Below, in pieces: positions 24,825 through 34,564 of a DNA stretch of 64,000 nt (position 1 is the stretch's first letter; each line of letters starts with the position of its first letter). The stretch spans positions 1,178,001 to 1,242,000 of the forward strand of contig NZ_CP113431.1 in assembly GCF_030506255.1 (NCBI RefSeq). Direction: 5' to 3'. A program made the translations under genes and the position numbers. The notes beneath the pieces are model-generated. The model was not told the DNA's origin. It was given only the letters and a program-made list of their open reading frames with translations, and made no database searches. The DNA is from Nocardioides sp. Arc9.136 (GTDB lineage: Bacteria > Actinomycetota > Actinomycetes > Propionibacteriales > Nocardioidaceae).

Positions 24825-24858
24825 GTGAGGGCCCGACCCCGCCGGGTCGGGCCCTCAC
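24825..24858 (+). terminator. hairpin between pstS and pstC
   Basis: A perfect 15-bp stem (GTGAGGGCCCGACCC / GGGTCGGGCCCTCAC) with loop CGCC, 18 nt after the pstS stop. In an operon this would partly stop transcription or protect the pstS end of the message, giving more binding protein than transporter. Confidence 0.8.
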
Positions 24859-24933
24859 CCGCGCGCGGCGGGCCGCCGCCCGGTGACCCCGGGCAGGTCC
24901 CAGGCAACGACAGCACCACACGAGGAGCACCAG

Positions 24934-25866
24934 GTGTCCACCACCACCACCGCGGCCGGCGCGCCGCCGGCGACGAGCCGCCGCGGGGACTCGGTCTTCG
25001 CAGGCCTCGCCACGGGCGCGGGACTGCTGATCATGCTCGCGCTCGCGGGCGTGGCGATCTTCCTGATCATCGAGGGCGTCCCGGCCATCAGCGCGTCGGG
25101 GGAGCAGGCCTACGGCAAGGACAACATCGTCCTGTACGTGTGGCCGCTGCTCTTCGGCACGCTGCTCGCGGCGATCATCGCCCTGCTGGTGGCGACACCG
25201 CTGGCGGTCGGCGTCGCGCTCGTGATCTCCCACTACGCCCCGCGCCGCATCGCCCGGACCCTGGGCTACCTCATCGACCTGCTGGCTGCCGTGCCGAGCG
25301 TCGTGTACGGCCTGTGGGGCCGCGCCGTGCTGGCGCCGGCCATCCTGCCGGTCTACGCCTGGCTCGCCGACAACCTGGGCTGGCTACCGTTCTTCGACGG
25401 CCCCGCCCAGACCGGCCGGACCATCCTCACCGCCGCCATCGTGCTGGCCGTGATGGCGCTGCCGATCATCACCGCGATCTGCCGGGAGGTGTTCCTGCAG
25501 ACCCCGCGCATCCACGAGGAGGCCGCGCTCGCGCTCGGCGCGACCCGCTGGGAGATGATCCGGATGACGGTCTTCCCCTACGCCCGGTCCGGGGTCATCT
25601 CGGCGGTCATGCTCGGCCTGGGTCGAGCCCTCGGCGAGACCATGGCCGTCGCGATGGTCCTCTCGGCGAGCGGGATCATCACCTTCGACCTCATCTCGGC
25701 GGAGAACCCGTCGACCATCGCCGCGAACATCGCCCTGAACTTCGGCAACGCCTCCGGGACCAAGATCAACGTCCTGATCTTCAGCGGCCTGGTGCTGTTC
25801 GTCGTGTCCTTCGCCGTCAACTTCCTCGGCCGCTGGATCGCGGCGCGGGGCCAGGTCAAGGCCTGA
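24934..25866 (+). CDS. pstC: phosphate ABC transporter permease PstC
   Basis: A 310-residue permease with six membrane segments. The ABC contact loop is EEAALALGATRWEMIRMTVFPYARSGV, followed by GLGRALGETMAVAMVL, both standard for PstC. The GTG at 24934 has GAGGAG 7-8 nt upstream and gives the usual short N-terminus; the frame open further upstream lacks such a site. Partner of PstA in the membrane channel. Confidence 0.96.
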   Translation: MSTTTTAAGAPPATSRRGDSVFAGLATGAGLLIMLALAGVAIFLIIEGVPAISASGEQAYGKDNIVLYVWPLLFGTLLAAIIALLVATPLAVGVALVISHYAPRRIARTLGYLIDLLAAVPSVVYGLWGRAVLAPAILPVYAWLADNLGWLPFFDGPAQTGRTILTAAIVLAVMALPIITAICREVFLQTPRIHEEAALALGATRWEMIRMTVFPYARSGVISAVMLGLGRALGETMAVAMVLSASGIITFDLISAENPSTIAANIALNFGNASGTKINVLIFSGLVLFVVSFAVNFLGRWIAARGQVKA

Positions 25867-25876
25867 GGAGGCTCGC

Positions 25877-26953
25877 ATGTCCATGACCGACGAGCGGCCC
25901 GTCGCCGCTCCGCCCACCCACATGCCGCTGGTGGCGCCGCAGATCCCGTCGTACGCCCCGGCGCTGGCCGCCGTCGTCGCCGCCGGTGTCGCCGCCCTGC
26001 TCGGCATCCTCCTCGGCTGGTCCGTCGTCGCCGTCGTCCTGCTGGCCTGGGCGCTCCTCGTCGTCGTCCTGCCGGCCTGGTCCGCGGCCGTCGAGGGCAA
26101 CCGCCGCGCCAAGGACCGGCTCGTCACGACCATCGCCTGGTCGACGTTCGCCCTGGCGATGATCCCGCTGGTCAGCCTGGTCTACGAGGTCGTCTCCAAC
26201 GGGTACGGCGTCCTCTCGAGCGAGTTCCTCACCTACGACATGCGCGGCGTGCTCGGCGAGGGCGGCGGCATCTACCACGCCCTCATGGGCACGCTGGTGA
26301 TCACGGCGCTGGCCACCGCGATCTCGGTGCCGATCGGCGTCCTCGCCGCGATCTACCTGATCGAGTACGGCAAGGGCAACCGCCTCGCGCGGACCGTCAC
26401 CTTCCTGGTCGACGTCATGACCGGCATCCCCTCGATCGTGGCCGGCCTCTTCGCCTTCGCGCTCTTCACGCTGATCTTCGGCCCCGGTGTCCGCTTCGGC
26501 ATCGGCGGCGCGGTCGCGCTGTCGGTGCTGATGATCCCGATCGTCGTCCGCGCCACCGAGGAGATGCTCAAGCTCGTCCCCGAGGAGCTGCGCGAGGCGT
26601 CGTACGCCCTGGGCGTGCCGAAGTGGCGCACGATCGTCAAGGTCGTCCTGCCCACCGCCCTCGGCGGCATCGTCACCGGCGTGACCCTGGCCATCGCCCG
26701 CGTCGCCGGCGAGACCGCGCCGCTGCTGATCATCGTCGGCACCACGACGACCCTGAACCTCAACCCGTTCGACGGCCGGATGGCGACGCTCCCGGTGTTC
26801 ATCTTCTCCTCGGTCACCACCGGCGGGAAGTACGACGCGGAGCAGACCGCCCGGGCCTGGGGCGCCGCCCTGGTCCTGGTCGCCATCGTGATGGCGCTCA
26901 ACCTCCTCGCCCGTGCCGTCGGCAAGATCTTCGCGCCCAAGACCGGGCGCTGA
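25877..26953 (+). CDS. pstA: phosphate ABC transporter permease PstA
   Basis: A 358-residue permease, longer than the usual 280-300 residues because of an N-terminal extension with two extra hydrophobic stretches (residues about 28-70) before the six-helix core. Core motifs are the contact loop EELREASYALGVPKWRTIVKVVLP and IARVAGETAPLL. It lies 10 bp after pstC with an AGGAGG site. Confidence 0.95.
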   Translation: MSMTDERPVAAPPTHMPLVAPQIPSYAPALAAVVAAGVAALLGILLGWSVVAVVLLAWALLVVVLPAWSAAVEGNRRAKDRLVTTIAWSTFALAMIPLVSLVYEVVSNGYGVLSSEFLTYDMRGVLGEGGGIYHALMGTLVITALATAISVPIGVLAAIYLIEYGKGNRLARTVTFLVDVMTGIPSIVAGLFAFALFTLIFGPGVRFGIGGAVALSVLMIPIVVRATEEMLKLVPEELREASYALGVPKWRTIVKVVLPTALGGIVTGVTLAIARVAGETAPLLIIVGTTTTLNLNPFDGRMATLPVFIFSSVTTGGKYDAEQTARAWGAALVLVAIVMALNLLARAVGKIFAPKTGR

Positions 26954-26971
26954 CACCCCAAGGAACCTCTC

Positions 26972-27751
<780 letters not shown>

Positions 27752-27810
27752 TCCCGCCTCTGCCGGTCGGGGGTCCGGCGACGAACGACGAACGAACAGG
27801 AGCAGAGGCG

Positions 27811-28521
27811 ATGCGCCGCAGCATCGAGGCCGTCCCGGGCGCTGCCGCGGCCCTCGCGCACGGTGCGCCCGTGCAGGTGATCGGCCCCGCCGAGGACGCC
27901 GACGCCGTGGCGTGCGCACTGCGCGGCGAGGGCGTGGAGGTCAGCGCCTTCGCCTCCGCGCTCGACGCGCTGGTGCACTTCGGCGACGCCCGCCCGGACG
28001 TCGTCGTCGTGGCCTCCGGCGTCGAGGGCGCCCCCGCGGCCGAGGTGGTCACGGCGCTGCTGCGGCACGGGGACCCGCTGGTGGTCGCCCTCGTCGACGC
28101 CGGCGACGCCGCGCTGGCCGGCCAGATGGTCCTGGCCGGCGCCCGCAGCGTGCTGACCCGGCCGTTCACGCCCGCCGACCTCTGGGCCGCCCTCCAGCGC
28201 CCCGCCTCGGAGCTGCGCCCCCAGGCCCAGCTCCGGCACGGCCCGATCGTGCTCGACACCGACAGCTACGCGGTCTGGATCCACGGGCAGCGGGCCGCCG
28301 ACCCGCCCGGCAAGGAGTTCGAGCTGCTGCACGTGCTGCTGCGGCGGTCACCCGGCGTCGTCGGCAACGACGAGCTGCGCACCGCCCTGTGGGGGAGCGA
28401 GGCGGTCGGCCCCAGCGACAACACCATCGCGGTGCACGTGGCCCGGCTGCGGCACCGGCTCGAGGGTGTCGCGCGGATCCGTCGCCTGCGCGGCCGGGGC
28501 TACGCGCTGACGCTGGACTGA
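27811..28521 (+). CDS. OmpR-like winged-helix regulator with degenerate receiver
   Basis: A 236-residue protein with a receiver-like domain (about 20-130) and a C-terminal OmpR winged helix (PPGKEFELLHVLLRR to RRLRGRGYALTLD). The receiver has lost its chemistry: in RPDVVVVASG the phospho-acceptor position is Ala68, the switch Thr position is Val/Asp (VVALVDAGD) and the conserved Lys is Arg117 (LTRPF). It therefore should not be controlled by ordinary phosphorylation. It sits 59 bp behind pstB with its own AGGAGCAG site and could tune phosphate genes by another signal. The role is an inference. Confidence 0.85.
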   Translation: MRRSIEAVPGAAAALAHGAPVQVIGPAEDADAVACALRGEGVEVSAFASALDALVHFGDARPDVVVVASGVEGAPAAEVVTALLRHGDPLVVALVDAGDAALAGQMVLAGARSVLTRPFTPADLWAALQRPASELRPQAQLRHGPIVLDTDSYAVWIHGQRAADPPGKEFELLHVLLRRSPGVVGNDELRTALWGSEAVGPSDNTIAVHVARLRHRLEGVARIRRLRGRGYALTLD

Positions 28522-28551
28522 GCGAGAGCGGCAGCCCGGGACTCGCCTCCC

Positions 28552-28587
28552 GCATCGATGTCTGTCAATATCGACGCATGTCGATGC
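28552..28587 (+). promoter_or_regulatory. putative ArsR operator over the arsR start
   Basis: Inverted repeat GCATCGA (28552-28558) / TCGATGC (28581-28587) spans TCAATATCGACGCATG, which holds a TATCGA box and the ATG. Overlap of -10 and start is usual for self-repressed arsR genes. Confidence 0.55.
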
Positions 28588-28946
28588 CGATCGCCTCGTC
28601 CCTCGACCCCGCCGCGACCCGGTGCGTGCCGCTGGCGCGCGAACCGTTGGGCGCGGCGGACGCGACCGCCCTGACCCCGCTGCTCAAGGCGGTCGCGGAC
28701 CCCGCCCGGCTTCGCCTGCTGTCGCTGGTGCTCAGCCACGAGGGCGGCGAGGCGTGCGTGTGCGACCTGCTCCCGCACTTCGACCTCGGCCAGCCGACGG
28801 TCAGCCACCACCTCAAGGTGCTGCACGAGGCCGGGCTCCTCGAGCGCGAGCGCCGCGGCAGCTGGGTCTACTACTGCGCCCGTCGCGAGGCGGTCTCCGC
28901 CCTCGCCGGGCTGTTCACCCTCGCCCCGGAGCCGGTGGCACGGTGA
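28578..28946 (+). CDS. arsR: ArsR-family metalloregulator
   Basis: A 122-residue winged-helix repressor. The metal-site motif ELCVCDL of ArsR appears as GEACVCDLLPHFDLGQPTVSHHLKVL, with two Cys flanking Val in the recognition region, fitting As(III) sensing. It is the first gene of an ars operon (regulator, efflux, reductase) and overlaps the transporter gene by 4 bp. Binding of arsenite would release it from the operator that covers its own start. Confidence 0.93.
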   Translation: MSMPIASSLDPAATRCVPLAREPLGAADATALTPLLKAVADPARLRLLSLVLSHEGGEACVCDLLPHFDLGQPTVSHHLKVLHEAGLLERERRGSWVYYCARREAVSALAGLFTLAPEPVAR

Positions 28947-30013
28947 GCGACACGGTGACGGAGACCGCCGCCGGCGGCCGGCTCTCCACGCTCGACCGCT
29001 ACCTGCCGGTCTGGATCGGGCTGGCGATGGCGGCCGGCCTGCTCCTCGGTCGCGCGGTGGGCGGCCTCGACGACGCGCTCGCCGCCGTCGAGGTGGGCTC
29101 GGTGTCCCTGCCGATCGCCCTGGGACTGCTGGTGATGATGTATCCCGTCCTCGCCAAGGTGCGCTACGACGAGCTCGGGCACGTGACGGCGGACCGCCGG
29201 CTGCTCGGCACCTCGATCGTCCTCAACTGGGTGCTCGGGCCGGCCCTGATGTTCGCCCTCGCCTGGCTGATGCTGCCGGACCTGCCGGAGTACCGCACCG
29301 GCCTGGTCATCGTCGGGCTGGCCCGCTGCATCGCGATGGTGCTGGTGTGGAACGACCTCGCCTGCGGCGACCGCGAGGCCGCGGCGGTCCTGGTCGCGGT
29401 CAACGCCGTCTTCCAGGTGGTCGCCTTCGCGCTGCTGGGCTGGTTCTACCTCGAGGTGCTGCCCGGCTGGCTCGGGCTCGAGGGCACCGGCCTGTCGGTC
29501 TCGACCTGGGAGATCGCCCGGTCGGTCCTGGTCTTCCTCGGCGTGCCGCTGCTCGCGGGCTACCTCACCCGCCGGCTCGGCGAGCGCTCCCGCGGCCGGG
29601 ACTGGTACGAGGAGCGCTTCCTGCCGCGCATCGGCCCGCTGGCGCTGTACGGTCTGCTCGTCACCATCGTGCTGCTGTTCGCGCTGCAGGGCGACCGGAT
29701 CACCTCCCAGCCCCTCGACGTGGCCCGGATCGCGCTGCCGCTCCTGGCGTACTTCGTCCTGATGTGGGGCGGCTCGATGCTGCTCACCCGGGCGCTCGGC
29801 TTCGACTACGAGCGTGCGACCGCGGTCTCGTTCACCGCGGCCGGCAACAACTTCGAGCTCGCCATCGCCGTCGCCATCGGCGTGTTCGGCGTCGCCTCGG
29901 GCCAAGCGCTCGCCGGTGTCGTCGGCCCGCTCATCGAGGTGCCCGTGCTCATCGGCCTCGTCTACGTCAGCCTCGCGGTCCGCCGCGCCTTCCCGGCAGG
30001 AGCCCCCCGATGA
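28943..30013 (+). CDS. arsB: arsenite efflux permease ACR3
   Basis: A 356-residue membrane protein with about ten helices of the BASS/ACR3 family. Diagnostic stretches are VMMYPVLAKVRYDELG, the conserved Cys in GLARCIAMVLVWNDLACGD and FTAAGNNFELAIAVAIGVFG. It exports As(III). The GTG overlaps arsR and its stop overlaps arsC, so the three are translated together. Named arsB in many actinobacterial annotations, although it is of the ACR3 and not the ArsB fold. Confidence 0.95.
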   Translation: MSDTVTETAAGGRLSTLDRYLPVWIGLAMAAGLLLGRAVGGLDDALAAVEVGSVSLPIALGLLVMMYPVLAKVRYDELGHVTADRRLLGTSIVLNWVLGPALMFALAWLMLPDLPEYRTGLVIVGLARCIAMVLVWNDLACGDREAAAVLVAVNAVFQVVAFALLGWFYLEVLPGWLGLEGTGLSVSTWEIARSVLVFLGVPLLAGYLTRRLGERSRGRDWYEERFLPRIGPLALYGLLVTIVLLFALQGDRITSQPLDVARIALPLLAYFVLMWGGSMLLTRALGFDYERATAVSFTAAGNNFELAIAVAIGVFGVASGQALAGVVGPLIEVPVLIGLVYVSLAVRRAFPAGAPR

Positions 30014-30477
30014 CAGACCCCGCGACAGACCCTGCGCCCGGCCCCGCGACCGACGTTCCCCAGGTCGTCTTCGCCTGCGTCCGCAACGGCGGTCGCTCGG
30101 TCATCGCCCGGGTGCTGACCGAGCACTACGCCGACGGCCGCGTCCGTGCGCTCTCGGCGGGCACGCAGCCCGGCGAGCACGTCCACCCCGAGGTCGTCGT
30201 CGTGCTCGAGGAGCTCGGCCTCGACACCTCCCGCGAGACCCCGTCCCTGCTCACCCGCGACACCGTGGCCGCCAGCGACCTGGCGGTCACCCTCGGCTGC
30301 GGCGAGGAGTGCCCCTACGTCCCGGGCGTCCGGTACGTCGACTGGCCGGTCGCCGATCCCGGCGGCCAGGACCCGGCCACGGTCCGCGCGATCGTCGCCG
30401 ACCTCGACGCCCGGGTCCGGCGGCTGGTCGCCGAGCTCGTGCCGGACCGCGAGCCGCCCCCGTCGGTGCTCGGCTGA
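30010..30477 (+). CDS. arsC: arsenate reductase, low-molecular-weight phosphatase type
   Basis: A 155-residue enzyme reducing As(V) to As(III). The P-loop CX5R is FACVRNGGRS near residue 23, and further Cys lie in LGCGEECPY. The acid/base Asp region is VRYVDWPVADPGGQ. Reductant is probably thioredoxin or mycothiol/mycoredoxin in Actinobacteria; the sequence alone does not decide. Product is handed to the ACR3 pump encoded upstream, with a 4-bp gene overlap. Confidence 0.92.
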   Translation: MTDPATDPAPGPATDVPQVVFACVRNGGRSVIARVLTEHYADGRVRALSAGTQPGEHVHPEVVVVLEELGLDTSRETPSLLTRDTVAASDLAVTLGCGEECPYVPGVRYVDWPVADPGGQDPATVRAIVADLDARVRRLVAELVPDREPPPSVLG

Positions 30478-30558
30478 CGGGCGGCTGGACCGCCGACGTT
30501 CGTGGTCGCGTCACCCGGTCGTGACCGTCCGGCCACCACCGACCGGTCGGGTCGGACC

Positions 30559-31722
30559 ATGACCTCTCGGACCCGGACCCCTCGCACGAGGACCTCCCGC
30601 ACCCGCGCCCTCGCGCTCACCCTCCTCCCCGCCCTGCTCGCCCCGGCGCTCGTCGCCCCGGCCTTCCTCGCCCCGGCCGACGCCCACCCGGGCGAGCGTG
30701 CCGCGAAGCCGCCCGCCGGCCGGCAGGCCGCGCCGATCGTGGTCGGCCACCGCGGCGCGTCGGGCTACCGCCCCGAGCACACGCTGGCGGCGTACCGCCT
30801 GGCCGTGCAGCTGGGCGCCGACTACATCGAGCCGGACCTGGTCCCGACCAAGGACGGCGTGCTGGTGGCCCGCCACGAGAACGAGATCTCCGGGACCACC
30901 GACGTCGCCGACCACCCCGAGTTCGCCGACCGGCGCACCACCAAGACGATCGACGGACGCCCCGTCACCGGCTGGTTCACCGAGGACTTCACCCTCGCCG
31001 AGCTCAAGACGCTCCGCGCGAAGGAGCGCCTGCCGCAGGTCCGCCCCGACAACACCCGCTACGACGGCCGCTTCGAGGTGCCGACCTTCGCCGAGGTCCT
31101 CGAGCTGGTGAAGAGGCTGCGCAAGGAGACCGGTCGCACCATCGGCGTCGCGCCGGAGACCAAGCACCCCACCTACTTCGACTCCATCGGGCTCTCCCTC
31201 GAGGAGCCGATGGTGCGGCTGCTGCGCAAGCACGACCTGGACGGTCGCCGGGCCAAGGTGCTCATCCAGTCGTTCGAGACCAGCAACCTCCGGGAGCTCG
31301 ACCGGATGGTCGACGCCCCGATCGAGCAGCTGGTCGACGCCGCGGGCGGCCCGTTCGACCTGGCCGGCTCGGGCACGACGTACCAGCAGCTGGTCACGCC
31401 GGCCGGCCTGCGGCGGATCGCGCGGTACGCCGACTGGCTCGGCCCGAACAAGGACCTGGTGCTGCCGCGCGACGCCGCCGGCGCCGCCACCGCCCCGAGC
31501 AGCCTGGTCGCCGACGCGCACCGCGCCGGGCTGGAGGTCGTGGTCTTCACGGTCCGCGACGAGAACCAGTTCATGGCGACCAACTTCCGCCGCGGCACCA
31601 GCCCGACCGCCAAGGGCGACGTCCGCGCCGAGCTGCTGGCCCTCTTCGAGGCCGGGGTGGACGGCGTCTTCGCCGACCACCCGGACTCCGCCGTGGACGC
31701 GCGGGAGGACTGGCTGTCCTGA
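30559..31722 (+). CDS. glpQ: secreted glycerophosphodiester phosphodiesterase
   Basis: A 387-residue exported enzyme that splits glycerophosphodiesters into glycerol-3-phosphate and an alcohol. Signal peptide to about residue 42 (APADAHP). The GDPD motif is VVGHRGASGYRPEHTLAAY, with the metal ligands in YIEPDLVPTKDGVLVARHE. The closing FADHPDSAV is typical. It can supply phosphate and glycerol from phospholipid head groups, which suits its place after the pst locus, though no Pho box is seen before it. ATG at 30559 chosen for the basic start of the signal peptide. Confidence 0.93.
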   Translation: MTSRTRTPRTRTSRTRALALTLLPALLAPALVAPAFLAPADAHPGERAAKPPAGRQAAPIVVGHRGASGYRPEHTLAAYRLAVQLGADYIEPDLVPTKDGVLVARHENEISGTTDVADHPEFADRRTTKTIDGRPVTGWFTEDFTLAELKTLRAKERLPQVRPDNTRYDGRFEVPTFAEVLELVKRLRKETGRTIGVAPETKHPTYFDSIGLSLEEPMVRLLRKHDLDGRRAKVLIQSFETSNLRELDRMVDAPIEQLVDAAGGPFDLAGSGTTYQQLVTPAGLRRIARYADWLGPNKDLVLPRDAAGAATAPSSLVADAHRAGLEVVVFTVRDENQFMATNFRRGTSPTAKGDVRAELLALFEAGVDGVFADHPDSAVDAREDWLS

Positions 31723-31753
31723 TCCGTCGGCGGGGCACGGCATGATCGCGTGC

Positions 31754-33163
31754 ATGCTCGGGCGTTGCTCCACCCTGCTCATCACGGTCGTGGCCGGTCT
31801 GGCCCTGCTCGCGGGGCTCGCCCCGCCGGCGGCGGCCGCGGAACCCGTGCCGACCACGCTGGCGCTCGCGGTGCCCGGCGGGTACGCCGACCGGCCGACC
31901 GAGGTGGTCGCGACGTTGACCTCCGCGGCCGACGGGACCCCGGTGGCCGGCGCGCCGGTCACCCTCGAGCGCCGGTCCGGCGGCTCGTGGACCGCCGTCG
32001 CGACGGTCGTCACCGACGCCGCCGGCCGGGCCGCCTCCCGGGCGGTGCTCTCGCGGCAGCCGGCCGACAACGCGTTCCGCGCGGTCTTCGCCGGCGACGC
32101 GACGTACGCCGCCTCGGGATCCGGTCCGGTGACCGCGCCGCTGGTCGAGCGCACCAGCCAGGTCCGCGTCACCGGGCCCCGGCGGGTCGTCGACGAGCGC
32201 CGGGTTCCGGTCGGCGTGCTGTGGCGCACCGGCAACGGGGAGGCCGTCGCGGGCGTGGTCGAGCTGTTCCGCAAGGACCGCGGCGGGCCGTGGCGCCTCG
32301 CGCGGACGCTACGCACCGACGAGCAGGGCCGCGCCGAGGTCGTCGTGCGGCCCCGGGTGGACACCGCCTGGCGGGCGAGGGCGACCGGGACGGCGTGGGC
32401 CGCCCGGGCGACCAGCGGCGTGCACCGCATCGACAACGTGCCGCCCGGCGACCCGGTCCGGCTGCCGGCCGGCGCTCCCCGGCCGCGCGTCGGGCTGCCC
32501 GCCCAGCCGCGGGCGACCCGCCCCGGCGCGAACGTCACGGTCAGCCGCATCCCCGACGGCGTCTGGCGCTCGATGGTCGGCCGCAGCTGGCACCCCGGCT
32601 GCCCGGTGGGCCGCGCCGGCCTGCGGCTCGTGCGGGTCAACTACTGGGGCTACGACGGCTACCGCCACCGCGGGGAGGTCGTCGCCGCCGCGTCCGCGGC
32701 CGGCCGGATGGGCGCCGCCCTCGCCGCGATGCACGACCGCCGCCTCCCGATCCGCTCGATGTACCGCGTCGACCGGTTCGGCTGGTCCGCCCGGCTGCAG
32801 GGCGCCGACGACTACCGCTCGATGGCCGCGGGCAACACCTCGGCCTTCAACTGCCGCTGGGTCGTCGGACGCCCCGGCGTCCGCTCGCCGCACTCCTACG
32901 GCCGCTCGCTGGACGTCAACCCGTGGGAGAACCCCTACCGCGCCTCCCACGGCTGGACGCCGAACGGCTGGTGGGTGTCCCGCACCCACCCCCTCGTCGC
33001 CTGGCGGTCCTCGAGCCACCCGGTGGTGCGGCTGATGGCGGCGCACGGCCTGCGGTGGACCTACGGCCGCTCCGACAACCACCACTTCGACGCCGTCGGG
33101 GGCAGCGGGCGGGCCGTGCCGGCTCCGGTCGAGCGCGCCTGCGGGGCAGCGGTGTGCCACTGA
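31754..33163 (+). CDS. secreted M15-type peptidase with Ig-like repeats
   Basis: A 469-residue exported protein. The signal peptide ends about residue 30 (AAAAEP); two beta-sandwich, Ig-like segments follow (about 35-200). The C-terminal domain is an M15C-type zinc peptidase: SPHSYGRSLDVNPWENPY gives HxxxxxxD, and SDNHHFDA the third ligand. Such enzymes cleave peptidoglycan peptides. I prefer the ATG at 31754 because CATGAT ends 7 nt before it; the in-frame ATG at 31742 would add four residues. The stop shares a base with the next start (TGATG). Confidence 0.87.
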   Translation: MLGRCSTLLITVVAGLALLAGLAPPAAAAEPVPTTLALAVPGGYADRPTEVVATLTSAADGTPVAGAPVTLERRSGGSWTAVATVVTDAAGRAASRAVLSRQPADNAFRAVFAGDATYAASGSGPVTAPLVERTSQVRVTGPRRVVDERRVPVGVLWRTGNGEAVAGVVELFRKDRGGPWRLARTLRTDEQGRAEVVVRPRVDTAWRARATGTAWAARATSGVHRIDNVPPGDPVRLPAGAPRPRVGLPAQPRATRPGANVTVSRIPDGVWRSMVGRSWHPGCPVGRAGLRLVRVNYWGYDGYRHRGEVVAAASAAGRMGAALAAMHDRRLPIRSMYRVDRFGWSARLQGADDYRSMAAGNTSAFNCRWVVGRPGVRSPHSYGRSLDVNPWENPYRASHGWTPNGWWVSRTHPLVAWRSSSHPVVRLMAAHGLRWTYGRSDNHHFDAVGGSGRAVPAPVERACGAAVCH

Positions 33164-33594
33164 TGGCCGCCGCCGCGCCGGGCGGGGCGTGCGTGTTCTG
33201 CGGGATCGTCGCGGGGGAGTCCGAGGCCGACCGGGTGCTGGAGGACGACGACTTCGTGGCGTTCCTCGACCAGCGGCCGGTGTTCAAGGGGCACGTGCTG
33301 CTCGTGCCGCGCCAGCACGTCGTGACCCTGCCCGACCTGCCCGCGCCGCTGCGCGACCCCTTCCTCGCCCACGCCCAGCGGCTGGCGACCGCCGTCGTCG
33401 AGGGGCTGGGCGCGCAGGGCTCCTTCGTCGCGATGAACAACGTGGTCAGCCAGTCGGTGCCGCACCTGCACCTGCACGTCGTGCCGCGCACCAAGGGCGA
33501 CGGGCTGCGGGGGTTCTTCTGGCCGCGGCACCGCTACGAGCACCTCGACGAGCGGGCGGCGTACGCCGCGAGACTGCGTGCGGTCCTCGACTGA
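33163..33594 (+). CDS. HIT-family hydrolase
   Basis: A 143-residue histidine-triad protein. The triad HxHxHxx is in VPHLHLHVVPRTKGDG; the N-terminal CVFCGIVAGE has the Cys pair common in bacterial HIT proteins that bind zinc. It hydrolyses nucleotide phosphoramidates or dinucleotide polyphosphates; the physiological substrate is open. Coupled to the peptidase gene by TGATG. Confidence 0.92.
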   Translation: MAAAAPGGACVFCGIVAGESEADRVLEDDDFVAFLDQRPVFKGHVLLVPRQHVVTLPDLPAPLRDPFLAHAQRLATAVVEGLGAQGSFVAMNNVVSQSVPHLHLHVVPRTKGDGLRGFFWPRHRYEHLDERAAYAARLRAVLD

Positions 33595-33647
33595 GGCTGG
33601 TCTACCGTGTGGGCCGTCCACGCCACCGAGGAGCAGGAGTGCAGATC

Positions 33648-34415
33648 ATGGGTCGATTCGACGGGCGGGTCGCCGTCGTCACCGGAGCCGCGCGCGGGAT
33701 CGGGTTCGGCACCGCCACCCGGTTCGCCGAGGAGGGCGCGTCGGTCGCGATCCTCGACCTCGACGAGTCCGCTGCCGCGGAGGCGGCCGGGCGGCTGCCG
33801 GTCACCGGTGGCGCGAAGGCGGTCGGGATCGGCGCGGACGTGGCCGACGCGGCCTCGGTCGACGCCGCGGTCGAGCGGGTCGTCTCCGAGCTCGGCGGGA
33901 TCCACGTGCTGGTCAACAATGCCGGGATCACGCGCGACAACCTGCTGTTCAAGATGACCGAGACCGACTGGGACCTGGTCCTGGGGGTGCACCTGAAGGG
34001 TGCGTTCCTGATGACCAAGGCGGCCCAGAAGCACTTCGTGGAGCAGAAGTACGGGAAGATCGTGAACCTCTCCAGCGTCTCGGCGCTGGGCAACCGGGGG
34101 CAGGCGAACTACTCGGCGGCGAAGATGGGCGTGCAGGGCTTCACCCGCACGCTGGGCATCGAGCTGGGCCCGTTCGGGATCAACGCCAACGCGGTCGCGC
34201 CGGGCTTCATCGCCACCGAGATGACCGACGCCACCGCTGCGCGGTTGGGGATCGACGTGGAGGAGTTCCGCAAGCTCAACGCGGAGGCCAACCCGGTGCG
34301 CCGGGTGGGCTACCCCGAGGACATCGCGGCCGCGGTCGCGTTCCTGGCCAGCGACGAGGCCTCCTACATCACCGGCCAGACGCTGTACGTCGACGGCGGC
34401 GCCAAGCTCGGCTGA
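33648..34415 (+). CDS. fabG: SDR-family 3-oxoacyl-ACP reductase-like protein
   Basis: A 255-residue short-chain dehydrogenase. NAD(P)-binding TGAARGIG at residues 12-19, NNAG motif, catalytic Ser in NLSSVSA, Tyr and Lys in YSAAKMG, and the closing GQTLYVDGGAKLG. It reduces a 3-oxoacyl group or a related ketone; whether it is the fatty-acid FabG or a paralogue cannot be told. The ATG at 33648 has AGGAG 8 nt upstream; an in-frame GTG at 33639 is a possible alternative. Confidence 0.88.
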   Translation: MGRFDGRVAVVTGAARGIGFGTATRFAEEGASVAILDLDESAAAEAAGRLPVTGGAKAVGIGADVADAASVDAAVERVVSELGGIHVLVNNAGITRDNLLFKMTETDWDLVLGVHLKGAFLMTKAAQKHFVEQKYGKIVNLSSVSALGNRGQANYSAAKMGVQGFTRTLGIELGPFGINANAVAPGFIATEMTDATAARLGIDVEEFRKLNAEANPVRRVGYPEDIAAAVAFLASDEASYITGQTLYVDGGAKLG

Positions 34416-34422
34416 GACCTCC

Positions 34423-34453
34423 GGGGAGGGGCCGGCTCCGTCGGCCCCTCCCC
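34423..34453 (+). terminator. intrinsic terminator after the SDR gene
   Basis: A 12-bp stem GGGGAGGGGCCG / CGGCCCCTCCCC with a 7-nt loop, 7 nt behind the stop codon; no T tract. Confidence 0.78.
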
Positions 34454-34564
34454 GTGGCGCGCCTGCGCGCCAGCGACTGCGTGCCGTCGCACACTGGACG
34501 CGACGCCTCGAAGTCGATCGAACCTGTAGTCATTCACCCGTCACCACCTGCATTGGAGCCCGCC

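Noticed and set aside
30559..31722. Pho box before the glycerophosphodiesterase gene
   Set aside because: No GTTCA-type repeats occur in the 80 bp between arsC and this gene.
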